64,000 nucleotides of DNA. It comes from Siphonodentalium dalli. Its lineage: Eukaryota; Mollusca; Scaphopoda; Gadilida; Siphonodentaliidae. This document shows positions 22,287 to 35,439 of this stretch, piece after piece. A program made the translations under genes and the position numbers. Within the stretch, counting starts at the first letter, position 1, and each line of letters starts with the position of its first letter. The notes beneath the pieces are model-generated. The model was not told the DNA's origin and ran no database searches. It saw only the letters and a list, made by a program, of their open reading frames with translations. The stretch is from positions 92,109,845-92,173,844 of the forward strand of contig CP136061.1 in NCBI GenBank assembly GCA_032622095.1, written 5' to 3'.

Positions 22287-22597
22287 ACATCAAACTGTTG
22301 TGGGCCCCCGATGGTCCAGTCGGTAGAGTGGCAGGTGAATTACGCCGCCACAGGCCGTCCAGCGCTGACAAAGCTGTTTTGAACCCCGTCATATGGAGGG
22401 TGACCGGAATCGTGTATCTGGCAAGTTTGTCAGTTGCTTTCCGGGGGTCGGTGGTTTCTACACGCAGTGGAACGATTTCCCGGTGAAATTAAGCCTCTGC
22501 GTGGTCTTTCTCCACCCGTAAAATTGACAACGTCGTGTGTGGCCTAGCGGCTAGAACGATGATAAACCTTAACAAACAAACAAACATCAAACTGTTG
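22287..22597 (+). mobile_element. tRNA-derived SINE with 14-bp target duplication
   Basis: The 14-bp direct repeat ACATCAAACTGTTG at 22287-22300 and 22584-22597 brackets 283 bp. The head (22301-22400) has a tRNA-like A box (TGGTCCAGTCGGTAGAGTGG) and a B-box-like GTTTTGAACCCC. A body of about 150 bp follows, and a tail AACAAACAAACAAA. This is the usual make-up of a SINE mobilised by LINE machinery. No protein is encoded. It lies upstream of the PAN-CTLD gene and points away from it. Confidence 0.85.
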
Positions 22598-22869
22598 GGC
22601 TAGATGTGAACCAGCTGATATATTGGAGGGAAACCCAACTTTTCGATAATAATGTTAATGAAAATTGGAATCCGCCTGAGTTGTCTGTGTCAAAGTCTAC
22701 CCCAACCAGCAGCTTTGTGGGGAGGAAGATGTCCAGGTCTGGACCTACCCCTCCCCATGACTTGTTTACGTCTTCTGTGTGGGGAGATATACAGGCTTGG
22801 ATATTCACTCTGCTACCACGACACCAAAGTGCATTTCCTCTCTGTTGGTTCATATCTATATTGCGAATG

Positions 22870-23500
22870 TATGTCTGTCTATCAGTCCGCTATAGAAATT
22901 AACGGGGGACCATCTAGAGGACTCTAAGTGGATCTAAAAGTGGTACCTTTTACGTCAATGATGCATGTTAACATTTGCTTAAGTGGCGCTGTTTGGGTTA
23001 AGGGACAGAAAACAGTCCGTTGGCCAAGATATATATATTTTTAATATCGTTGTTTACCGATTTTCGCCATACTTATATAGGTGTCTCTGTGATGTATGAT
23101 ACATTTGATGATGCAGTTCAAATCGGCACCGTCCGGTGAGGGTGGGGCTTGGTTGGGACAGAAAATTAATAAAGAAATTGTCGCCAATTTCCAACAAACA
23201 AATGTGTAGGTATCTCCATTATTTGCGAGTATAATGACGTAGTTTAAACTTTTCCAAAAACTGGCACCGTCCGAGTCAGGGGTGGGGTTTGGTGAGGGGC
23301 ACACCATTCATCGGTCGCCGATCTCAACCAATTGTTTCCTATATAGTCATCTCCATCGTATAAGGACTTTAATTGTATGATTTTAAGTTGTCAAAGTGGC
23401 ACCATCCTCATCAAGGATGCAGCGTGGGTAGATAATTTCATGATTTAAAAAGACATTTTTTCGCAGATGTTCTCCAAATTTATTTGTAGGTTGCTCCAAG
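22870..23500 (+). repeat. About 170-bp tandem repeat, short array
   Basis: Roughly four units, each with a GTCGCCNATTNCCA-like box, an ATCTCCAT-like box and a GTGGCACC or TGGCACCGTCC box followed by GAGTCAGGG. It starts next to a TCTGTCT motif and GGGACCATCTAGA. It is the same family and order as the larger array at 53490-55030. Confidence 0.65.
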
Positions 23501-26500
23501 AGATAAGATTGATTGATTGTAGTATATACGTCGCTTTCGGCAACTAAGGACATATCACGACATTGCCAGTTTTCGTGGTGGAGGAAATCCTCACATTTAC
23601 GGCTAATCTAGCAGTGATTTCAATGGCTGATAAACCATAGACGAGTAATTGGCAACTCCACCAGATACCGATTTCGAGTTACAAAGTCCATGATGGAAAC
23701 ATGCGAATTTGAGCCCTCATCGCCAGCGTTGGATTGCGAGACGGCTTGGGGTGTACCCTAACCGACTGACCCACTGTAGCTCCTCCAATGCCTCCATGCT
23801 ATAAGGAATCTAATGGTGTGGTTAAATGAGTTATACATGGCACCTGTCGCCATGAGAGGTGTATATATTTGCTCTGGTTGTCGCTAAAAATCTGATATAT
23901 TGAGACATGATAGACTTATCCTCGGGAAATGTGAGAACAAACCGCAGGTTACAGTGTAGATTTATCGTGTTATTCCGAAAATGACCAAATTTTCCATCGA
24001 GTAGATCTATAAAATTACACGATGAGTCATGAAAACATACATATTCCGAAATACATGGGTCTATTCTACATAACCCAAAAAGCGCATGCATACCTTCTTC
24101 TGGCGACACCTATGACAATTCATATGGCTGTTCACATTCGAGTGACGTTTCTCGCAATTTCAGTCTATCGGAATCCATCTCAATGTCACTAACATAATAT
24201 AACACGTTACAAGTTACATGTACATGGAATGCAGCTAATCTAAAAAAAAAAAAATCGTCATTAACCGCCTGAACAAAAAAACATCATGGTGTCTTTCTGT
24301 GTATTTTTGGTAAAATAGACTCTTCTTAATAGGGAAGGCCGTGCTCAATGTGATATATTACTCTCAAAATACACATGAACGATGAACGCAATAGCACATG
24401 TTCCGCCTCCAGTAAGAAACTGCGTCGTTGATTGTTCAGAGAGCCGCGTAACATATCCCATGTTTACGTCTCAAGCCGGGGGGGGGGGGGGGGGTCGGAA
24501 ACAAATTTCAGGCACGTATGGCATTTTTTCCCGTTCGATCATTTTTTATACCCACCCACCCCCACCGCCAATTTTTTTTTCCGCTTTCGGAAGTTTTTTC
24601 CGACCATTTTTTGACACCCACCACCCCCCTTTTAGCACAAAAACAGAGATTTGCGGGGGGAAATTCACTGTAACCAGCTGTATATGAATTTATGTGCATA
24701 CCATTTATCATGGATGTTAACATGGACATGTACATAGGAATGAGTCATTTTGAGGTCATTCGGCCAAAAAAACATGGCTGCCAGCGGCCATCTTGGATTT
24801 CAAAATTTGCAACAAAATACAACACGATAACTGCCTGCAGTCAGTTTACCAGTTAGAATTACATTATTTCTCTCATTCAAAGCGGTTTTGAAGCCCAACT
24901 CATTGCCAAAACACTAAACAAACAAGCAGGAAATATTTGTTTTAGTTGCGGAAAAAATTGCTTGTTGGTGGCTTTGACCACCCAGTTGGTGGCTTTGACC
25001 ACCCACCCCGGCATACGTGCCGGAATTCCCCCCCCCCCTGCTCCAGCCGTTAATCCAAAGGGAAACAAAGACAACCGTTTCGTCGTCTCTCGCTGGCCTG
25101 CTTTTTTCATGACGTCATATACGCTAAACAACGTTATGACGAGAGCGATAGGAGACGTTGACATTTTCTGCTGATCATTCTTCGGAAAAAATGTTAAATT
25201 TCTAAGAATTACCAGGCCTGTCGGCAGAACATATACGTTATTGTGGGTTATTGACGGTAACATGGTGTGACATTTTGCTTGGAGCCTATGTTCAGCCTCG
25301 TCACTTCACGACTCGGTTGGACATAAAGTCCAAGCCATCAATGTCACACAATATTACCATCAATCCACCACAATAACTTATAATATCTCCTTCTCCAGTT
25401 TGTCGGCTTTAAAATTAGAGATCGAGGCCACTCAATATTCCGTACTAAATTTGTTAGCATACACAGAGGAAATATCGACAATTTCCACATTGATGACGCG
25501 CTGCAGCACTGTGAGCAAATGGATCCCGACAATCTCAGTATATAAAGACAGACTCCCTGCCGTACTGCAAATGTTAGTAACAGCGAGATCTAATAGACCC
25601 AAGTTATACAGCCGCTTGCTATCATATAGATTCAAATAACGCTTTTATTAGTTTACTTCAGTTGCTGCGATGTCTTATTGTAAGTATATTGTTAAAGTGC
25701 GCGAATTATCTATACCTCATTTATCATATTGACCGTTAGATGTCTCTAAACGGGTTTCGCTTGACTTGAAACTCGCCCCGCTGGGCAGTATGAACCCATC
25801 TGACCCAATACAATACAGCATGGTATTAGAAACAAATTGCAAAACGTGTTATGGCGTGTCGAAAGTACGTCATCTAATTATAATAATGTCGACTTTTTTG
25901 TAGTTTTTCAATATCACTCCATGAAAACAGGTATTTCTCATATTTCATATTTGGCCGTTTCGGTGGTCTATTGAGATATATTTAAAGTACACCATTGGAG
26001 CTATCATAATATGTAAACAATATCATTGTAACCAATGAAGTATATCATACCTGTTCCCATTCTAAATGATCCCATTGCAAAAATCACGGATTTTCAACAC
26101 AAAATGCACAGAAATCCATATAACAGACATGTTTATCCCAGTTATTACTGGAATAGTTTTGAACGTAGATAGCGTGGAAAAATAACACCAAAAACAGTAT
26201 CTTCAACGTCAGTTAGAATATGATTAAATCTGGTTTACCATACGACGAGCGCCATCTTCCGATGCGCACCCCTTGTTATTTTTTATCACGTGTTATGTGC
26301 CATCCAGTTTGGTCCATTGCTAACTGTACTTTCGGACATTCAAACGAGCGTAATTTAATCGACCATGAATTTCTACTCTGGAATATATCTAATTGTTAAC
26401 ACTTGTGCCTTAATAATCAATTCACAGTTGAGGAGGTACCATCTCGATCGAGACTCAACGTATATAAACTATTATGCCATGGTTACCATTCTGTCGGATT

Positions 26501-26800
26501 TTGGGAAATTGGTATCCACACAATCTGACTATATGCACGTCGAATCAACTGGATGTTCGTGTAGGTCTGCAATCACGCCACATATATGTTGCTAAGACAC
26601 AGACAGGAAAGAGAACATGCCATATATAGTGATATCAATAGACTAATAATATATGTGTAAAATCTAGACTGAAAACCTCTTTATCTGATGATGCAAGGGA
26701 TCGTTGTATTAAAGATAGATTTTCACATAACCCTTTCTTTACTAAATACTCATTTACGAGTAGTTCCAAAATGTTCTGATAATAAGTCAACTATGGTCGT
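23500..26800. other. No gene seen; G/C homopolymer-rich repeat end
   Basis: A G run at about 24478-24494 is followed by a C-rich, ACCCACC-containing stretch to about 24640. This resembles 46740-46870 and looks like one end of a dispersed element. A 20-bp motif (GTTGGTGGCTTTGACCACCC) is doubled at about 24964-25003. The remaining sequence up to 26800 has short open frames only, none recognisable. Confidence 0.35.
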
Positions 26801-26809
26801 TTGTGTGCA

Positions 26810-28100
26810 GTAATAATGCACGCACAACACATTGAAAGTGCTATCGTAGTAAATATGGCAAAATTCATTGGGATATTGCTGCCATCTTAACATCCATCCT
26901 GTATCAAGTTGATCAATTTGATGCCAATGTGCCAAAGTAGCAACCAATTATGGTCCCTCTCATTTGCTTTAAATGTTCTGTCCATTTCCATTCAAAACAA
27001 TGGCAGAATCCCAAAAGACGGTTTCGGCAAAACTTACATTTGCATTTTTTTTAACCCTTTACCCAACAGAAGGGCCCTGTGCCAATGCATTCTCTTATAT
27101 ATGCGAGTCGACCATAGGTCGCCTCGCATATATAAGAGAATGCATTGGCTTAACACATTAAAAATTATAAAATTGTTAAAGAATGTAAGAAAACATGGTA
27201 AAAAGTGTTAAAAAAATATTTTTTTTAGGCCAATGCATTCTCTTATATATGCGAGGCGACCTATGGTCGACTCGCATATATAAGAGAATGCATTGGCACA
27301 GGGCATAACTGTAACTATCACAATGTGGTCAAGGAGCCGGTTCCAATGATATCCATATGTGTATGGTTCTATTGAGACAGACCGAAGATATTTTAGGCTG
27401 TTGAAGCTTTATTTGGCCGGTTTTGGCGGGTTTGTTGGGTAAAGGGTTAAATGAATTTGTCATGCCTCATAAGGTATTGGGACAACCATGATAAAATATT
27501 TAGTTGTAATTTGACGAACTACCATATTTAATAACCAATTGACGAATTAGTCAATGTAATTCATACACAACACTTGGAAAGTGCTGTCAGAGTAAATAGA
27601 GCCAAATATAATTAATTTTGGTATATGTCTGCTATCATGACATCCATGCTGTATTAAGTTAACCAATGTTGATGATGATGGACAATAGTAGCCACATATT
27701 ATCTAGCGTGTTTAATATCCAAGTGAGTCATAATGTGCTACCTTTTTGGAAGAGCAGATAATAATGTATATGATATGTGTGAAAAATCAACCAACTGTAT
27801 TCATCAACCACAACTTATAATCGATTGCAGGACACGCTGGGGAAATATCTAACATTTTTAATATATTGGCCGCCATGTTGGTGGCTATTTTGAGCCAACT
27901 TGGCAAGTTTGGATCCATTGAGTTGGACTAAACATAGGTAATCGTATGCCTCACTTACATTACATAGTACTCTTCATTTATTGTTGATATAATTTATTAT
28001 GACTAGAATCCCATGGTGATTGTTTTTGAAAATTTAAACCGAATTATGTAAATTCGGGCTGGGATCCCAATTGTGGCATATTGCATTGCTCCAATGATCA
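26810..28100. mobile_element. Diverged solo arm related to the 55.5-60.7 kb foldback element
   Basis: Runs in the same direction as 59400-60090, sharing boxes such as ATGAATTTGTCATGCC, AATAACCAATTGA-like and CCACAACTTNTAA followed by GCAGGACAC and the TTGGCCGCCAT-type box. Divergence is much higher than between the two arms of the foldback element. The TTAA MITE at 27051-27450 sits inside it, and a segment at 26810-26940 recurs at 27560-27700. No second arm or inner array is seen here. Confidence 0.6.
27051..27450. mobile_element. TTAA MITE family A, copy with two palindromes
   Basis: Bounded by TTAA at 27051 and 27447 with perfect terminal repeats CCCTTTACCCAACA (TTAA included, 18 bp). The start CCCTT next to TTAA is the piggyBac-type signature. 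Inside are two near-palindromes (27076-27150 and 27230-27305), each built from CATTCTCTTATATATGCGAG and its complement, separated by an AT-rich 80-bp segment. The foldback arm at 59541-59560 shows the unoccupied site (TTAA at 59548-59551). Confidence 0.85.
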
Positions 28101-29745
28101 GTTAACATGGAAAATACAAAATAAAGTCACAATTTTCAACCAGTTCCAAACAGCAGAAACAAATCTAGAACATATTGGTAACAAAAACGTCATATCTTTC
28201 ACTTCTGGTGGTCATTTTGGACGAGGAGTTCCAGCTGTGCCCTAAAAGCATGGCAATGTGTTTTAGCTTCACAAATCTATATGCATATGTATACCTTTGA
28301 CAAGATTTCCTTGCTATAATTTGCATCAAACTTTTTTTTCCGTTGATTAAAAGTTAAGTTCTATGGGCGCATGTGTACCATATCAGCTCCCGAACTATAC
28401 CGTTTGGTCCTGTGCTTATAGAAAGACTATTTACTCACTTTTTTGCAACAAATAAATCTAGCTGGAAAATTGATATATATCTGGAATATTTAGGGCATAT
28501 AAAACATGAAATCTATATTTTGTGTAGTTATCGCCTGTTTCATCCGATCGTCCAAACTGCTCACAAACACTTCTCAATCGACATATATAGTAGCACAGGT
28601 TGCAATCGACACCATAGGGTTCATCTTTTGATGACGGGTTCGTTGTTACCTTGTCCGGTACGATAACACAAACTACTCACATACACTTATCAAGCGACAC
28701 AGCGCCACATGCTGCGATCGACACCATAGGGTTTTGATGTCGGGTTCGGTGTTTTATTGTCCTGTACGGTACGATAACACAAACTACGCTGATCTCGAAT
28801 GTCTTGTTCTCTTTCTCAAGCATGGACACGTTACTACATCCTTTTTTTTGCGCATCAGTTAGAATATTTTTCGCTGCAAGAACACACAAATAAGGGTCGA
28901 ATTGCCAGACAATTTAGTATTTAGTTTAACAATTTGACTGGGTGCATCAGAATATCATGATACGTCAGCGCATAATTATGTGATGAAAAAGTTACTTGTA
29001 CAAAATTATTAATCCTATAAATATCATTTACATCCAAATATTAACTCCGATAATGGTTATCTTCCACATAAACATGCGATATTTTAAATCCAAAAACTCG
29101 GAAAGTTTGTGCCGATTGCTTGCAGTGCGCGGGCGTTGTTTTTTTTTTGTATCGCGAATCGCAATTTACAACATATTTACAACACAAAATGAATCTAACA
29201 GAACAACTTTGAATGGACTAGATGTTGCATGTATTGCGACATGGTAAGATATATTACATGTATAGTAGGCTCATATGGTTACTTTGTCCGTATTATGCAC
29301 CATAAATAAGGCTGGAATGTTTATATTTGTTTCAATTATTTGTTCATATTTATTTGTGTTCATCGCCTCATTTTTTAATATTACGAATTTCACATGCTAT
29401 GCACGATTAATGCAACTAACAATATTCCATACGATATAGACACGAACACTTAAAGAGGTACTGTGCACAAACCGACAATTTATGGGACCACCTCCTATTA
29501 TTCTCTACAGAATATGTGCAACAAATGAATGAATTTGAGCCATGGATTAGTGCAAATACGTTCTCGTCGACGTCAATGACGCACGTGGCATTCGCTTCAA
29601 TTATAACCATGAAACCGGAAATCTAATTACAAGCATCATCCCATATGAGAAAACAAGCCATGTATGCGCCTAGATAAACCTTGTTATCCAGTAACTTTTA
29701 ATTCACGGATTCTATGAAGAGTGACGGGTAATAACACAGAACGAC
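28100..29745. repeat. Non-coding; two-copy tandem repeat at 28548-28795
   Basis: A unit of about 115 bp with ATCGACACCATAGGGTT and GTACGATAACACAAACTAC occurs twice at 28548-28795. Nothing else is recognised from 28100 to 29745. Confidence 0.5.
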
Positions 29746-29751
29746 GCGTGT

Positions 29752-29857
29752 GTTACACCCCTGGTCAAGTGGTCCTGCAGAAATGCTATGATGTTGGTGG
29801 GTCCTGCTTTTTTGCTATGATGCTGTTAGTACAAAGCGATGCCGGTGACCTCGTGCG
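29752..29857 (+). repeat. About 100-bp repeated block with conserved reading frame
   Basis: Closely matches the reverse complement of 33472-33570, and less well 45823-45880. In both full copies the block lies in an open frame and reads TPGQVVLQKCY, then VGGSC, then LVQSDAGD. It may be part of an unrecognised element exon or just a short repeat. I do not recognise the peptide. Confidence 0.5.
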
Positions 29858-30109
29858 GGTTCCGCCTCGTGTTTACATCGAAACTAAGCAATTACAACAC
29901 GATGTAAACATTCTGAGGACCACACATGAATGCACTAAAACCGCCGACATACAAACATTCTGCAACTCCGCGGACGACTTAAAAATGGCGTTCTTTGGCG
30001 GGTATTAACCTAGTTATTGTTATGCCCAAATACCCACGTTTTGTCGCGTTACATGGCTGAAATCATCCCATATGACGGGAATGATGATTTTAATAACAAA
30101 GATACACAT

Positions 30110-31995
30110 TCATTCAAAAGATATACAGCGTACATACTGATGTTGGTGTGGCACCACTGTGATGCTGGTGAGAATCCACACCGATGTTGGTGAGGATCCA
30201 CTCTGATATTTTTCTTACATATAACTGAACTCAAATCATGAACAAATCGATTTTAAACACCACAAGGAGAGAAAATACAGTGCACCGTGAAGTCAGAAAC
30301 ATCTTTAGAATCGAGAACAGTGACCCAAATATCACAAATTGGACTATACCGTGACATTAGTTACTTATTCTCAGTGACTTTTTTCTTATTCGGAAGCATG
30401 CCAACTTTACCAAATTAAGGCTGCGATAGGGTGGCTCACCTCAAGTTATGTTAGAAAAACCGAAAACTGCACCCTCGAGGCCGCGCGGTTGCTACAGTGG
30501 GTCGCAGACAGGATACCCATCGTCGTTTCGGTATTTGTTGGCCGATTTTGACAAAATATATGGTGTAGTGGGTGGCCCACCCCAAACTATACTACAAAAA
30601 CTGAAAACCGCACCTCTTTAGCACGTGTGGTTGCCACCGGAGGTCGCAAAAATGGCACCCAACGCCGTTTGTATTTGTGGACCGATTGAGCCGAAATAAT
30701 CGGTGTAGTAGCGTGGCCCATCCAACGTTATGTTAGAAAAACCGAAAACCACACCCTTCTAGCCCGTGCTGTGGTCCTAAATACTGAAACTGCAATGGGC
30801 GTCACCTCATGTGGCAACCACACGGGATAGAAGGGTGCGGTTTTCGGTTTTTATAGTTTAACTTGAAATGGACCACCCTATCGCACGGTTCATTCGGTCA
30901 AAATATGTCTATAAATACCGAAATTTCGTTAACAGCAATGGGTGTCATTTTTGCCACTTCCTGTTGCAACCACACGGGACAGATGGGTGCGGTTTTCTGG
31001 GTGGGCCACACTACCGCGTCGTTTATTTGGTCAAAATCGGTCCATAAATATCGAAACGGCAATGGGTGTCCAGTTTGCGACCCCCTGTGTCAACCGCACG
31101 GGCTAGAGGAATGCGGTTTTCGTTCTTTGTAACATAACTTGAGGTGGGCTACCATGTCGCACCGTTTATTTTGTCACAATCGGTCCACAAATGTCGAAAC
31201 GTCAATGGGTACCCTTTTTGCCACCTCCTGTGGCAACCACGCGGGTTAGGTGGGTGCGGTTTTCAGTTTTTATGGTATACTTTTGGGTGGGCCACCTACT
31301 GCGCCGTTTATTTTGTCAAAATTGGTCTATAAATACCGAAACGGCATTGGATATCCGTTTCGCCACCTCCTGTGGCAACCGCACGGGCTAGAATGGTGTG
31401 GTTTTCGGTTTTTCCAACATAATTTGAGGTGGGCTACCATATCTCACCGTTTAGTTTTGGCCAATCGATCCATACATGTCGAAACGGCAATGGGTGCCCT
31501 TTTTGTCACCTCCTGTGGCAACCGCACGGATTAGAGGAGGTGCGGTTTTCTGTTTTATAGTATAATTTGGTGTGGGCCACCCTACTTCGCCGTTTATTTT
31601 GTCAAAATTGGTCCATTATAAATACCGAAACGGCATTGGATATCCGTTTTGCCACCTTCTGGTCGCATTGGCTAGAGGGATGCTGTTTTCGGTTTTTCTA
31701 ATATATAATTGTGAGATGTGGAGGATCCGACAACAAGCAGGATGTTATTTTTTAAAGTCATCTCCTCAGTGTGGTACTTTTGATTTGGAAATTATTCCAT
31801 TATGGTTTATGTCACTAACTTTTCCTGCTCCAGTTGAGAATTAACACACGAGAATCTATAAACGAACGTCATGAATCGATAAAATATTTCGAAAATATAT
31901 AGTAACTGAAATTACTCATGAACTGTATATACATGTATACGATACTCTGTATCAGTCATTAGTATCACTAGAATAATGTAAAGAGAAACTAGAAT
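30110..31995. repeat. Duplicated block, copy 1, with inverted about 143-bp arrays
   Basis: The block starts with a 22-bp repeat (TGATGTTGGTG units, 30129-30210). It continues through unique sequence to an array of three minus-oriented units (30430-30770), then seven plus-oriented units (30790-31700). The unit landmark GGGTGCGGTTTTCGGTTTTT recurs at about 127-151 bp, mostly 141-144. A 290-bp tail (31705-31995) follows. The whole block repeats as copy 2 at 32020-33015 plus 34985-35290. Open frames inside the array reflect the repeat, not genes. Confidence 0.8.
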
Positions 31996-32019
31996 AATTT
32001 AATATAAAAAAAAATATAT

Positions 32020-33015
32020 ATACAGCGTACACTTGAGACAAGCCCGATTTGGTATTTTAGGGTCCATACTGATGTTGGTGTGGGACCACTGTGATGCTGG
32101 TGAGAATCCACACTGATGTTGGTGATGATCCACTCTGATGTTGTTGAAATATTTTTCTTCCATATAACTGAACTCAAATCATGAACAAATCGATTTTAAA
32201 CACCACAAGGAGAGAAAATACAGTGCACCGTGAAGTCAGAAACATATTTAGAATCGAGAACAATGACCCAAATATCACAAATTGGACTATACCGTGACAT
32301 TGGTTACTTATTCTCAGTTACTTATTTCTTATTCGGAAGCATGCAAACTTTACCAAATTAACGCTGCGATAGGGTGGCTCACCTCAAGTTATGTTAGAAA
32401 AACCGAAAACCGCACCCTCGAGGCCGCGCGGTTGCTACAGTGGGTGGCAAACAGGATACCCATTGTCGTTTCGGTATTTGTTGGCTGAGATTTTGACCAA
32501 ATAAATGGTGTAGTGGGGTGGCCCACCCAAACTATACTACAAAAACTGAAAACCGCACCTCTTTAGAACGGGTGGTTGCCACCGGAGGTCGCAAAAAGGC
32601 CACCCAACGCCGTTTCTGTATTTATGGACCGATTGAGCCGAAATAATCGGTGTAGTAGCGTGGCCCATCCAACGTTATGTTAGAAAACCCGAAAACCGCA
32701 CCCTTCTAGCCTGTGCTGTTGCCCTAAATACTGAAACTGCAATGGGTGTCACCTCATGTGGCAACCACACGGGATAGAAGGGTGCGGTTTTCGGTTTTTA
32801 TAGTATAACTTGAAATGGACCACCCTATCGCACTGTTGATTTGGTCAAAATATGTCTATAAATACCGAAATTTCGTTAACGGCAATGGGTGTCATTTTTG
32901 CCACTTCCTGTGGCAACCACACGGGACAGAGGGTGCGGTGTTTCGTGGTTGACACACTACCGCGTCGTTTATTTGGTCAAAATCGGTCCATAAATATCGA
33001 AACGGCAATGGGTGT
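32020..33015. repeat. Duplicated block, copy 2, left part
   Basis: Parallel to 30110-30990 plus about 30 bp: the 22-bp repeat, three minus-oriented units and about two plus-oriented units. It is cut at about 33018. The tail of the block reappears at 34985, so about 1.97 kb separates the two halves. Confidence 0.8.
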
Positions 33016-34984
33016 CAAGTGGCCATAACTAACCTAAATAGGGACCGAAACAATGGAATGTTGTTTCACAAACAACATCATGTTGTACCCCTACCAACAT
33101 CGGTTTGTATATTTAACAGCTTCCTAGCGGATCTCCAACAACATCGCTTTGGTTCCATCAATTTATTTGTCACCTGCTTGTGCCGAATATATGCCATGTC
33201 CAAACACTTGTCACTGCCTAAAGCCTTCAGTTTGCTTGTTTGTAACTGTCATGTTTATAAATTATTCCTATTATTTAGATATAAATGGCGAAATAACAGG
33301 AATGTCACAAATTAGATTAAAATGACCTATTTAATTCCTATTTAAGCCAAAATAACTTAAGTGTAATTGCAGAAGCATTCCAGCAGACGATTGCACCACT
33401 TGAATCAACAATACGCCATTTTAAATTACTCAAATTACGTCTAAACTCTCGATGTGAGTTTTGAAATATCACGCGGTCACCAGCATCGCTTTGTACTAAC
33501 CGCTTCATAGCAAAACAGCAGGACCCACCAACACCGTAGCATTTCTGCAGGACCACTTGACCAGGGGTGTGTTTGTGAACGTTCAGACGACCACAATACA
33601 ATTGTAAGTGGAGGAATCGGGGCCCGACGAGATCGTGGATAGTTTGTTCACACAATTGCGATGTCGTCGTACATGATGATATCTAGGTTGTTCGTAAAGC
33701 ATGTGGTTGACTACCCTATGATCATTTCCAGCTACGATTTTACGTACGCCGCAAGCGGCGGTAGCCAAGGATACCCCACGATTTCGCATCTAAAATAAAA
33801 CAATGCTTTATATTATTTTTGACTTGCGACATTGTTGTAAGCATGCGCAATCCAACTATCGTTTACTTCCTACGACGGAAATCTTTCCACTTACGATTGA
33901 ATCGTGGTCGTCTGAATGTGCACTTAATGCGTGTGTTGAAACTGCACTTGTGTCACCGCGGATGGATGTAACTCGACGCTGCGTCTCTCGTTCTATCACA
34001 TCATTCAGCGCTAACACTCGCGTCGTATCGACAAACCCATTAACACAATCATATCGTTCTGTGTATGCATGACTTCAATAATTTTCTCCGCGACAAAGGA
34101 AGTCCATAATAAAGATTTCACGCATAAATGACCGACCTAATTTATCCCCAATTTTAACCATAAAATTAATCAAACAATTTAAAGAACCTTGTCCCTTATG
34201 GAAAGAAACCAAACTGAATCAATTTAAAGAATTCTTTCCATTTTGTAAAGAAATACAAATGAATCAATTTAAAGGATCCTGTCCATTTTGGAAAGAAAAC
34301 AAAACGATTCTGTGAGTAGTGTTCGAAATTTCAATTGCAACAGGAAGTTGCATTAAAGGTACTCCACCCGATCAGACGGTCCCCATACCATCAAGATACA
34401 ACAATAATATTTCTTCAAAATACACTTTAGTTATCAGGATCAATTTATTGCAACAAAATAATGCTAAACAACTGTCAATTATGGCATCAAATTTTCCAAC
34501 ACTTGTTATTTATCAACATTTTGTTCAACTAAATATGGCCGTATTATTACTAAACTATAAAGAAATTTGATACATATTACCACCTGGTTTTAGAGTTATC
34601 AATCTTCATGCGCAATTTTGTTCGAGACCCTCCGTTTGACCAAGTGTATCTGGGCCACATATTATTACACATCTCGAGCAATAACAAACTTAAAAAATCG
34701 ATATCTGATCACTCTGAGCTTTGATGGGTAGGTTCCTCGACTCAAATCAAATATGTTTTACCCCCGAAGCCAAAGAAATAGTAATTTAGGACCCTCTGAT
34801 CGGATTGAGTACCTTTAAATGAAACTGTATCTCAACCGACCGCATCAGCTATTATAGTTTCGGATGGGTACATCGAGCTTTTACTGTAAAACTAGTTATG
34901 CTAGCTGTCACATGTACATGAATATATAATAATTACAATATGAAGATCATTATAATTACAATTTGATTTTTTTTAGTTCTTATA
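33016..34984. other. Sequence interrupting block copy 2
   Basis: Contains the about 100-bp repeated block (33472-33570, minus), with no other recognisable coding sequence, and the TTAA MITE at 34353-34818. It is either an insertion into the second block or the remnant of unequal exchange within the array. Its ends show no clear element termini. Confidence 0.45.
34353..34818 (+). mobile_element. TTAA MITE family B, copy 1
   Basis: TTAA at both ends (34353-34356 and 34815-34818). Terminal repeats are AAGGTACTC followed by CCGATCAGA at the left, with the complementary CTCTGATCGG and GAGTACCTT at the right. About 466 bp in all, no coding sequence. A second copy in the same orientation is at 62676-63126. 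The piggyBac-type assignment is from the TTAA only. Confidence 0.8.
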
Positions 34985-35290
34985 ATTGTGAGATGTGGAG
35001 GATCCGACAACAGGCAGGATGTTATTTTTTAAAGTCATCTCCTCAGTGTGGTACTTTTGATTTGGAAATTATTCCATTATGGTTTATGTCACTAACTTGT
35101 CCTGCTCCAGTTGAGAATTAACACACGATAATCTATAAACGAACGTCATGAATGGATAAAATATTTCGAAAATATATTGTAACTGAAATTACTCATGAAC
35201 TGTATATATATACATGTATACGATACTCTTTATCAGTCATTAGTATCACTAGAATAATGTTAAGAGAAACTAGAATAATTTAATATTAAA
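34985..35290. repeat. Duplicated block, copy 2, tail
   Basis: Nearly identical to 31690-31995 (landmark GTGAGATGTGGAGGATCCGA). The high identity shows that the duplication is recent. Confidence 0.85.
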
Positions 35291-35439
35291 CAAAACCCTG
35301 AAAATCCCACCTGTGATGTGCTATGTATATATATATATATATGTTGTATATATAATTGAAATTGTCAGTAGAGTTGCACATCTATAATATACTGTTTAGC
35401 CCTCAGAGCTAATCGTTTTAGTGTTTAACTGTGCATGTC

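Noticed and set aside
22301-22400. Possible functional tRNA gene
   Set aside because: The A- and B-box-like segments are present, but the acceptor stem does not pair and a SINE body, tail and target duplication follow.
30863-31844. Series of overlapping plus-strand frames with a shared HLLWQPHGL-like peptide
   Set aside because: The repetition follows the about 143-bp DNA repeat, frames change from unit to unit, and the reverse-oriented units carry no equivalent.
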